Assembly: GCA_000697055.1 (NCBI GenBank)
Contig: JNDT01002252.1
Coordinates: 1-30,731, forward strand
Direction: 5' to 3'
DNA length: 30,731 nucleotides
Origin: Saksenaea vasiformis B4078
Lineage: Eukaryota > Mucoromycota > Mucoromycetes > Mucorales > Saksenaeaceae
Translations under genes and position numbers: made by a program
Shown here: one piece after another, positions 10,141-20,193 of the stretch
Numbering within the stretch: the stretch's first letter is position 1
Layout of the letters: every line of letters starts with the position of its first letter
Notes under the pieces: model-generated
What the model was told of the DNA's origin: nothing
The model's database searches: none
The model's input: the letters and a program-made list of their open reading frames with translations, nothing else

Positions 10141-11349
10141 TGGAACCAACTCGCCGTTCTCATAATTATTGTCCTTACAAAATCGCTAATAATAATAATA
10201 GTAAAAGGAAAAGAAAACGGCCGACAAACTTGTCTGGGATAAACACACGTTAAAGATAATGACAAACACGTTGAATAGAAAAATGAAATTACGACATCTA
10301 TGAACACGTATGACCATTTTGGCTTGGGACGTAGCCGCCCTCTAGATAGTAAGAAATTTTTGTTTGGTTTGTTTTTGCGATTGGATTTTTCTTGCCTTCA
10401 ACAAGCAAAGCAAACCCTTTCATCTATGCATGCGATGTATTACAGAAGGTGAAAGAACGAAAGAGAATGGATGTAACTGGGTCATCATAGCCAGTACAAC
10501 TAATTCCGTGGTAGAACAGATGGTGGAACGCAAATATGGTTTGTACTGAACAAGTATTTATGCTTGAAACTAGTGCCCGATAAGGAAGACAGTAGTGCTA
10601 CTCAGTATGTGGAAATGGCACTGCAAATTAGAGAACATTGGATATGCATTCTGCGCCCTCGGATAGTACCGGGTGAATAGATATATTTATCCTAGAGTGA
10701 TAATTATGTCAGCGACGCTCGTAAAAGAGTAAACTTCTATAAGCGATGTGTGTGTGGTATTTGAATAAGTTTAGCAAAAGGGAAATGGATAAAAATCCTT
10801 TGAGACTGTTGGATGTCTTTATTTCAATTAGATTGTCTGCCTATTTATATGATTCAGTCTTTTAGCGGAAATAAGAATTAGTGAACGTTCTTCTCGGTAT
10901 TAGGTGTGGATTATAGAATAGATCAATTACTGTGATGACACAGTGCTACCTTGTTGTACTGAACTCGGTGATAAGTCCAAGTTATAGATGATAAGGTTCA
11001 GTTGGTGTTCCAGTGGAGAAGTTCACTGTATATGGAAACACGATTAATCCCCGATCTTTCCTGTTATGGAACACAATTCTATAGGATGGGCATTACGACG
11101 GTCAACATATACCACAGTGTGGAACAAGTGCTGGTGATTTACAGACCAGGAAAAAGGTATACAGGGAATGATATAGACTTATTGGAAACACCTAAATCCC
11201 AGTTCTTACCCAAACATCCTTCTGTTGTATTTTTATTGAAGGAATACTGTGCAAGCTTATTTGGATTTCGTAAGCGACATCATTTCGGGAAAATGCTACT
11301 ATTGGATCTCTCATTAATACCCACTAAGTATCTAAAAGAAGGAAGGGGT
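10141..11349. other. Intergenic region without recognisable gene
   Basis: About 1.2 kb lies between the Crypton-like relic and the 3' end of the Fanzor relic. The base composition drops back to AT-rich. A plus-strand open frame (11002-11370) begins at TTG, overlaps the Fanzor 3' end and shows no domain. No RNA gene was recognised. If the Fanzor element carried a guide (omega) RNA, this side, just after the stop at 11350-11352, is where it would be expected; I see only a small hairpin at 11391-11410 (CCGGA...TCCGG), which lies inside the coding tail. Confidence 0.5.
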
Positions 11350-14300
11350 TTAGAAGCGCGACGTTTTTAAGTCTGGCTTACCGGATAATTGCCCTTCCGG
11401 GCCTTGCACATGCCGAACCGGGTTTGGTTGGCCAGCAAATTGTTGATCGAGCTTGTATGTGCTCGTGTGTTGAGAGTTGAATGGCGCAAGTGGATTTCCG
11501 TCTGCAGAGACTACATGGAAACGCTTTTCAGTGCTATATTCCTTGCCGCATGCACATCACGATCCATTGTATTGCGACCTTTCGCTAGACTGGGGCAATG
11601 GGGATTGACACAGCAGACGGCGCCGTTGCTTCTTCTGATTCGCCCGTCGGGAGCTCGATACTTCTGGAACTGTACCGGCTTGAGGCACCAGTGTCATGTC
11701 TTGCTCCTGTTGAACTCATACACGATAGCGACTATGCCTTTGCGTCGTTGTTGCTGTCGTAGTCGCTTCGTTCCTCTGCGAGCATGGCCTTTGATCATCG
11801 AGTTGATGGGATGCCAATGACCGTAGAAGTGGACCGCAGGCTTATCGGTCACCCCGTCTGGGAAGCGCTGCCGTTCACCATCCGCAAGCCGCTGATACGT
11901 CTTGAGAGTGCGGAGCTCCCTCGTGCGCTTCTCTCTCTCGATTCTCCGTTTCTCTGGAGCCGAGTCTTCCTCTCCTCGCTTCTTGGCTCGCTCTCTTCGG
12001 AGGCAATGCTTGTCCGAGTGAGTGAGATGGTTGACAATCGATGCTCGCAGCTCCCACGTAGCATGGTCATCCGGAAGGGCTTCAGTGGTTTCTCCACGGC
12101 AAATAGAGCGTACACGCTCTACCATATCCTCAGAGCTTGAGATGAATATGGTCCCCGTCGTTTGGATACCTGGATCGACACCACAAACAGGAACGGACTC
12201 CTTGGCGAAGAGATTTCTCGCAGCGGAAATCATCTAAAGATACAGTCAGTAAGTATCCTAGTCATATGCTGAGATAACGTTTTACCTGCTGGACATTTCC
12301 TTCCGTGACCGCCGCCTTGTCAGGCCGCTTCTGCGTTCTCTTCTGTTGCTTCTTGCCTTCTTGCGCCTCGGTGGTCGCTTCTTGCTGCTGCCTGCCTTAG
12401 CTCTCCCTTTGCCTTTCTTTTCGATGTCCTGCTTCATCTTGTTGAGACTGTACCGCTGTCTACGAGCTTGTTTGAGCTGATCTTCTACTTCAACTGCGGT
12501 GGCCTGTTTGGCGCGGATGGTTTGTCGGACATCTTGCAACTGTTTGTAGGCTTTGGAACGGGTGTTTCCGCGAGCTGCTTTGCTGCTGTCCATACGCTGC
12601 TTCTCCAGTTTGCGCAGCTCCTTTCGAATTGGCTTCACTCTGTCTTCCAGCTGCGTAATCTTGTTATTATTCCTCTCGATTTGTCGTTCCAATTCGCTTT
12701 GCTGGTGGTGGCGGTCTCCGATTGCTGTTCAGATGAAGGATAGCCTTTGCGTCTCTCCAGAGCTGAAACTTGATGAGGCCTTGTCTGATCCACCGTTCCT
12801 AAGATTTGCACGGTCCACTCGTTAACGAATTCCAGTTTCCATTGGGATGACAGGTGGCGACGGTCCATCATGCGCTTGATTTTGTCAACTTGGAAGAAGG
12901 CTCCCATGGTGGTCTCTTTCTCCATCCTAGCCTGTACTTCGCTGGTGATAAAGCCCGTGTCCTGTGTATTGGGTATATCGTAGCTATCACGCATGATCTT
13001 GTAAAACACCGGAGGGAGAAAGGAACAGACTCCATTTTTCGCTTGTCTCGACGGACAATTTGTTCACGCGTTTGTCCATTCCTAATATCTGACTGACCAC
13101 GTTCGACAACGCTGCTATGGGTAGCACGGTCAGGATATGTTTTGTTGGCGGTTCATCGGCTTCGGCTCGGCTGGCACGTACGGTCGGAGGAAGTTTGTGA
13201 TCCGCGCTGCTACTTCCTTTTCTTGATCGGTAAACTTTGTTCCACGGTACGCAGCTTTCTCGATATCTCTGACTGTAATCGTCCGAGTAATCTTCGGCGA
13301 TTCCCACAAGCATTCGGATAATCGCGACGAGGTCACGGATGACACGAGCGGAGGTCTCTTTGGCAGAAGCGATTGTACGTGTACTGGGGCCGGCAGGCTC
13401 TTCGTCAGTCTCTTCATCTTCACTAGCGCTGACGAGGTCGTCCTTAGTGTCATCAACTACGCGGCCCTCGTATTCGTCTTCAGCAGCAGGACTTAAGTCT
13501 CCTGTTTCACCCTTCCTTGCCGCCTCCTCTCGCACCCTTTGTGGCTGGTTCTCAGAGATTTTGCGTTGTATTTTCTGAATAACCTCCGGAGGACGACCTT
13601 TTGATACCGCTTTCTTGAGCTCCCGGGTCCAATACAGCCTGTTCGATCTCATCTGCCGGCCCAATTCCTGTCGCTTCTGCTTTTCCTGTCGTGCTGCTTT
13701 TTCCTCCGCTTTCTTTTTCGTGATATTGAGATATCTTTGCATTCGTTGGGGTGCGAGATTTACTCGTAGCAGAAGACGGATAATGTTCGTCAGTTATCTT
13801 TGGTACAAAGCACCGTTGTACATGTTGTTGGCGGCAGTATACAATTCTTTGATAGAATGAGCTTGGAAGGGTGAGGTCACTGCATCGTCGTCAGGTTCAA
13901 CCCGGGAGGATAGTACGGCGTTAATATTGCGCCATGACTTTGGTCTATATTCAATGCGTAAGCCAATCTGTACATCGACACAATGCATAACTTACACTTG
14001 TCCTGATGCGGTGGTACCGATGCACTCATAAAACATGTTTTGAAAGCGAGCAAAGGTAAATATATTCAGCTTCTCGACATCACCTGCATTTTCAAACGGC
14101 AGAGAAGAAATTTCGTGTACTGGTCTAAAGTCCCCAAAATAATACCCCCGAGGGAAGACTTTGGCGAGGTTGACTTGGCTGCTATGTTGTTTGAAGCCGA
14201 TATGGTCGTACACGTCGCCATGAAGGATCTATAGAACATATTAACATCACATCAAAGTACAAAATACAGTCGTACCATGTCTGTGAAATGTTCCAGACGG

Positions 14301-15578
14301 AACCCATGGCGTTCATCACTCTTGAATTGTTCTCTTGGGTTTCCGTTAAGAGCCCTTTCACAGTGTCGTATTCCACCTCAGGTCGTAACAGTTTTCTGAG
14401 GCTCGACGTGGCTATTCGAATTTCCTTCTTATGGCCCTCCTCTTCATCGTCGCTGTCGTCTCTATCGGAGGGTTCTCCATGCCTGTCATCGTTGCCTTTA
14501 TCGCTGTCTTCTTCACCGTCGCTTTCTATTTCCTTGAATTTTCTCTTGCTGCCGCTTGATTCTGAGACCGCTGGCTCTTTTCCTTTTCGCATCTTGCGGT
14601 CTTGTTGGTTGTAGAATAGCTTTGCCAGCTGGTTCCATTCCTTCAAAGGACTGATGCGTGCTTCCTGAACCTTACTTTCAAGGGCATTTGGGGTGGTTGT
14701 CGTACCATAAGTGTCCTTCAAGGTCTTGTAAAGGCAGTCTGAACTTGTGCTGCTTGTAATGATGCCCTTTGGTGTCCGCTTTCGATTCACGAATTTTTCC
14801 TTGAATTTTTGCAGACTTTTCTCCGTAGGCTCCTTGTTTCTCGTGATTCTACTGAATTCGAGATTAAAGCCTTCGATTGCTATCAATGTAGTTTAGGCAC
14901 GCTGTAGAAAGATTTCATTGATTGTACGTACATGGTCTTCTGCAGTTCTTTTCTGATGATATCTTCAGACACACCAAGCGAGGACGGTAGCTTTCGCTTG
15001 CGCTCAGGAGTGTGTCTTCGAACAGCAGCAGGGGTACGGCGCGGAAACTTGCCGGTTGCACCTCTTATCCGTTGGGGCCTTGGAGAGGTGTATTGTTTCA
15101 CTCTCAACGGTATCCATCGACTTGCTCCTGTGTAACAGTCGACTTGATGAAGCAAGGATATGTTGAGAGGAGCACTGTTGTTGCCAATGATCTTTGGCTT
15201 CTGCTGGGCCGAAAAGGCATAACATCAGATATTGTGAACCTTTGCGATGGCAGTCAAGAGCAGTATGCCATTCGCAGGGATGCAGCAGCCTGAAGGCAGC
15301 AGGACTTGCACGCCGCTTTGCTTTGTATTCAAGCATCGAGCCACGTCGAAGGACAAAGTGGCTTCTCGTGAGGATTCGCTGGTGACTTCAGCGACTGGCT
15401 CAAGTCCTCGTTGTCGTAGCCAGTTCAGTGCTCTCTTGAAGTTCTCTTTCGAGATCGGCAGCCCTCGGGCTGAACCGATTACACCTCTCATATAATCTTC
15501 ATAGCCTCGGGTGGCGTCACGGCGGAGTGCATCTGTTGTATCGATTTCAGCTTCGCCACTGAAATTCAGATGCGGGAG
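11350..15578 (-). pseudogene. Fanzor (eukaryotic TnpB-like RNA-guided nuclease), intron-containing and multiply broken
   Basis: The C-terminal half is a TnpB/Fanzor RuvC nuclease. RuvC-I is in CGVDPGIQTTG (Asp codon 12174-12176), RuvC-II in VYEFNRSKT (Glu codon 11715-11717), then a zinc finger (x-HWC ... CCVNPHC, 11685-11615 and 11597) and RuvC-III in RDVHAARNI (Asp codon 11556-11558). Fanzors cut DNA guided by a short RNA and are carried by eukaryotic transposons. Upstream, coding pieces run back to about 15578: a basic region (14883-15155), a strongly acidic low-complexity stretch (about 14430-14550), KYxF-type blocks (13800-14226), KKKAEEKAARQEKQ (about 13700), KETTMGAFFQVDKIKRMM (about 12890) and a Lys/Arg-rich coiled coil (12400-12692). 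A clean intron lies at 12234-12285. Lesions include in-frame stops at 15225-15227, 13992-13994, 13794-13796 and 11694-11696 and about six frame changes. No target duplications or terminal repeats were found. It is dead as written. Confidence 0.85.
12234..12285 (-). other. Intron of the Fanzor relic just before RuvC-I
   Basis: A 52-bp stretch reads GTAAAA...TTTAG on the minus strand. Splicing it joins the frame ...TEGNVQQ to MISAARNLF...VDPG, a junction that fits Fanzor proteins and leaves no stop. The fungal-type size and signals match the introns of MSH1 and the ISA2-like gene. Confidence 0.7.
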
Positions 15579-15627
15579 CTACAATCGCCGTGTTATTACA
15601 AACTATTTTGATTGAACCATAGCTTAC
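15579..15627 (-). other. Candidate 5' intron of the Fanzor relic
   Basis: The minus strand reads GTAAGC...TTGTAG over 49 bp, and the long coding frame (LPHLNFSGEAEIDTTDAL) begins right at the acceptor. The exon before it is not identifiable; in the matching phase it holds only an ATG after a TAA. The start of the ancestral gene is therefore uncertain. Confidence 0.4.
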
Positions 15628-15720
15628 CATGCAAATACGTTATAGAACTGCTTGATGCTCCTTCTTCTTTAACTAACAGATAAAAAATAAAGAAAAAGAT
15701 AAGTTTATTTAAGAATAAAG

Positions 15721-15806
15721 ATATTTTTTTTTGGTTTCTTTTGCTGTTTTTGTTGTTGTTGTTGTTGTAGTGGTAGTAGTTGTCGTTATTGGTAATGGTA
15801 ATGGAA
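15721..15806. repeat. T-run and (GTT)n/(GGTAAT)n microsatellite
   Basis: A run of ten T (15724-15732 region) is followed by six to seven GTT units (about 15749-15768) and a degenerate GTA/GGTAAT tract up to about 15806. It lies just outside the Fanzor 5' end and has no coding sense. Confidence 0.75.
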
Positions 15807-18800
15807 ATAGTGACCATATATGAATTGTTAGCACCATCTACGCCTAGTGTGCATTTAAGGACGTACATGTAAATGGTAGCTTGTCGGATTTTTCAAACAT
15901 CGAAAAAGTAAGGCAAATAAAAAAAAAAAAGCTGTGAAAGGAAGCGTAAAGGTGCTGGCTAACCTGCGAGCTATACTATCAGGGAGTTAAACACGATCAT
16001 TCCCGCGAAATTTATCAGTTCCTTCCTGCATAAGATATTTCCTCTGGAATGCATCAATTTACTCCACAAAAAAAGAAGAAAGCAAAATCCTTTTATCGCT
16101 GGTATATATCGGTGTATGATGCGATTAAGGATTTTCTCTCGTTACGGAGAGAAGTGAACAAGCATGTCGAAGTATGTACTGTTTTCCGCCTTTCCATACA
16201 AAGCAGCAGTTGTGTTATCGTAATATAAGACGTGGTGATCATATGTTGAGCAAGGCATAAACTTGATGGTTTCTCGTTTGTCTGTTACACATGACATGTG
16301 TCAAGAACACAATGAAACCGTTTGCGTTCAGCATTGATACAGATGCGAGTTACGTGAACCGTTAAAAGGCACACAGCCCGGTTGAAATAGAAGACGATTA
16401 GGCTTTGGCAAAGAGCATTGAATTTCTTCCAAAGTTTAGATGTGGAAGAAAAGCATCTCCAATGCCTTGATTTCCCGATGACGCGAAGGATGAGTTTTAC
16501 CGCATATCTTAATTCATGTAATACTGGTGCGACATGCGTCATGTGCGACAACCCTGAGATAAACGCGAGGATCCTAACAGTACCAAATAGACTACTGGTG
16601 TTCTATGTGTGTGCTTTGTTTTATTGGGCTTTTTTATAGACTTCTTCATTCACTTATCAATTTTTGCTGCAACTTTTTTTTATTTTTTAAAGTTTATTTT
16701 TTGCTTTTTTTCTTTTATCAAATCGTTCTTGTGAACCAAAATGTCTGAGAGCTGGATAGTGCTTTTCATATGTATGCAATGTTGATAGATCTTTGCTAAC
16801 CCATTATCGATTTGCATGTCTGTAAAGACTTCCGTGGGAATTGTGGATGATGAAATTATTGAGTCCGCATGACATGATCAATCAATGCGCAACAATTTTA
16901 GTTCATTTTCTTCGAACAGAAACGTAAAAATTGAGTCATAACCTATATCCTGCTTAGCATTATCATTGTCGTTCGTCTACTTCTGGTAGTCCTTCCATCT
17001 AAGCACTATCACGGTACCTTCAGTACTTTAGCGGATAGACGTGTATAACGATTGACCGCTTCCGTCTGAAGATAGAAATCAAGCCGTATACGATCATAGC
17101 GTGAACGAACATCGCTAGCTTCATTTCAATAAATAAAGGATGCTTTTGTCGGGTTTCTGAAGGATCGTCATTAAGGATAGTAGCAAACATAAAAATTTCC
17201 ATGAAATGCGATGGCACCTTGAAAAAGGCGTATGCATAAAGGCTAACCCAGGTTGAACTATGTATGACGCTGCTCAAACCGAAGCTTACAATGACCAATA
17301 CAAAGCTGCGATGAACCTGAATAAAAAGCGCCGGTAACTACTTCGAGAAAGAAAAAAAAACATGTTGTCAATTGAGCATACACACTGATATGCACGTTTC
17401 GGATCATTACCGCGCGCTATCTTACTGTGGAGTCTTTTTTAATCTCGGAATTACCCTTATCGAATATACTTACTATTCGGAATCAACGAACGAAGATATG
17501 ACTGGCATCCTTCTCATATTAATATAATTGTGTTTGAATTCTCTTCCTCATTCTGCCTCTATCTTATTCGAGCAAGAAGGCCATGTTCTACAATGCTTTC
17601 TATGCTCATGCTTTTACATTTTTCATAAGACTTTAGTTCAGGGCAACACATATAACGCTCTACACTCATCTAGAGGAAGCTGCCGCATAACACCTTTGTC
17701 TTTCAATCTCAGAGCATTAACCCATCTTGTGACAGAGCTAAAAAGTTAGGTAGTTGATTGTGACTTGAACCACAGAATCTGTGACTCTAGCTTACAATAC
17801 CATGAACCTACGTACTACGAAGCATCAGTTAGACCCGTCTAGTTTGGAAATCACTATAAAATTGTGTGATTCTGGATGTTACACCTATAGATCAGTAGAG
17901 TTGGAAATGTTGTTTTTTCACTTGTCTATATGCATGTGTGCGGTCATAGCATCTGCATGTTCTGAGGAATGCTTTCGCCGAAGTACAATTTTGGTAAGTG
18001 AATGGAACACCAACCTTCAAAACTAACTTTATTATGCGTGCAAGTTACTGGAAGAAATGTAGAGATCTATGACTGACGAAGTTAAGAAATGCGATATTTT
18101 ACTTAATTATCTTGCTCTCACATTATAAGAAAGAATGTAGAAGGACTCAACATCGAACGATAATAGGCTATTATGGTCACCTCATCATAGTTTCTGCATA
18201 GTACAAATCTCTTCTGTTGACCAACTTACCGTAACCTAGAAAGAAAGAAGTGCTATAAAGGTGCATGAAGTGAAACCTGACAGATACATCTCGAGATCTA
18301 ACAAAAATATAAACTATGGCGAAGGACGACCTGTTTCTGACTATCATTTGACAGAAATAGCGCGACAACTCTTGGCAGAGCCCTGAATAATATAAACATT
18401 AGACCTGTCCAGGGTCCCTATAACGGGAATTCCCAAGCCTTGCGGAGAGCCCCATGCAGTAAACGTGTGGAACGTAACAATAAGATATGTACAATCGCCA
18501 ATGTGACTTTTGCCAACAAAGTATGTTGCTGAGGTGGTTGTTACCCAAGATTAAAGTATTCTGTGACTGGTCAGTAAGTCATGGTCGGCAAGGATGGAGT
18601 AAGCTACAATTTTTACCCGCAGGTGAATCAGTTGTTTGGCGGGGAAAGTTCCATAGCACGGAGAATCGCTTCTGTTTGTTTGATTATGGGACGTTTCGTT
18701 GTTTATCAGTGGGGACTCTCTCCGTTCGAAGAGAGTTTAGCTTCTGCATTGTGTCACTGATTACTTGACTTGGGTTTAAATCTAAGCGGAATGTTGTTGC

Positions 18801-19309
18801 CATTAGACTATTGAATTTGTCGAGAAAAAACCCGTAAAACAAGAATGGCAGGTTACATGTAATATTGGATAACGTCACACACTCTCGCTCTAGAGAATAT
18901 TTGTTTCATCAATGCAGGATTGTGCACAAGGTCAAACGGTGGGACGGATCATTTTCAGCGTTTTGAAAGCGTACAATCCGTACATGTAATAACCTTGTAT
19001 TTGAAGACGCAACGTTTACACGGTAACTCCTACATATACACTTGCGTCACCCAAGTAGTATCTTGTGTTGACGCCGCAACGATCTTGCACTGAGGAGCAG
19101 TAAGCTTTTTCGTTAGAGAAGCAGCTACTTTTACGTCAAATCAAAGCTGTGTTGAGGTGGATTATCATAATATGTTCCACAATGCATCAATCGGAACGTG
19201 CAAAGTGACGGTATACGAAAGGATGCATGAATTCCTTTTTCTTTATGATATTCCCGGTGCGTGCTGGGATGATTGTACGTACGGATTATTCAACCGGCTT
19301 CGGACCCTG

Positions 19310-19390
19310 TCCAACGCAATCTCGCCGTCCCCACCGGTGACGGTGCGGGGCAGCCCCTGCTAATGCGTAGGAGCGCTCCTCGGAGGTAAG
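19310..19390. repeat. GC-rich patch with several short inverted repeats
   Basis: Within AT-rich flanks, this patch holds ACCGGT (19333-19338), GGGGCAGCCCC (19347-19357) and the 12-bp palindrome AGGAGCGCTCCT (19369-19380). On the minus strand it continues an open frame rich in Arg and His (19286-19477) that I do not recognise. It may be a fragment of a dispersed repeat. Confidence 0.35.
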
Positions 19391-20164
19391 TAAGATGGCA
19401 TAAAAGATTTTACGTTTAATAGCTATGAACGAATTTTTATGTTGCTCGAATAGATTATGTGTCCCTCTAAAGACCAAGTTGATGTAAGTAGTGTATACGT
19501 AATTTTGTCGCTAATCTATGAACTAATGGCCACATGTTTGATTCTCTTCTTAGCGCAAACTTGGTTTCCACGGACGCACAATCTATTTAGATGGTGTAGA
19601 ATCCTAAATTACACTCTTTAACTAGCTATTGTCGTGCAATGCTATATTTTTGCCATAACAAATGAGAGCTATCACCTACAGTCAACAAATTGAAGTAAAA
19701 CGGAAAAGGAACGCAAAAATTTCAAACGCGAGGAGTTTTGCCTTTCCATACCTATCCTTTTCCTTGTTCAAAGGCATGCATCTACGAGTATAGCGATTTT
19801 ATCGGATTGTCAAATCGATCTGTATCATTAAATATCAGTGGTATTTCATTTTCCGGGACACCGGGTTGACGTTGTCTCGTTAGTTCAACGTATGGCACAA
19901 TGCGAAAGACCATATAATGTAGATCAGAAACCAGGGCAATGTTGGATCCATCATTGGAAGTGGAGATTTTTGAGTTAAAAGATTAAGAAGGGTTGTCAAG
20001 TGACACATAACAAACTTCGGAGAAAACGCGAAAATGACAGCTGGCGCTAGCACGCTTGTCATAGGCAGCTTTTCATCCCTTCGAAGATGACAGTGTTACA
20101 TTGCAAATTCTAATGTAGGGTTTGGAAGAGAGGAAAAGTTCATGCTATTTGAGGAAGGTCTGTT

Positions 20165-20193
20165 TTCGCGAAAGCTCTTGGAGCTTTCGCGAA
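20165..20193. repeat. Perfect hairpin, 13-bp arms and 3-base loop
   Basis: TTCGCGAAAGCTC (20165-20177) and its exact reverse complement GAGCTTTCGCGAA (20181-20193) flank a TTG loop. Each arm itself begins or ends with the 8-bp palindrome TTCGCGAA. On the plus strand the hairpin is followed by TACTTTTTAAG, a T-run. No gene is recognised on either side, so its role is unknown; it could be a transcript end, a small structured RNA, a paired protein-binding site or a transposon footprint. Confidence 0.8.

Noticed and set aside
11002..11370. 122-codon plus-strand frame overlapping the Fanzor 3' end
   Set aside because: It starts at TTG, no family resemblance, and its end lies opposite clearly coding-like minus-strand sequence.
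11694..11696. In-frame TGA read as selenocysteine in the Fanzor zinc finger
   Set aside because: The gene carries several other stops, including TAA codons, and frame changes, so plain decay explains it better.
11389..11820. 143-codon plus-strand frame
   Set aside because: Antisense of the RuvC and zinc-finger part of the Fanzor relic.
16285..16639. Overlapping frames on both strands of about 75-90 codons
   Set aside because: No domain, start context or coding signature on either strand.
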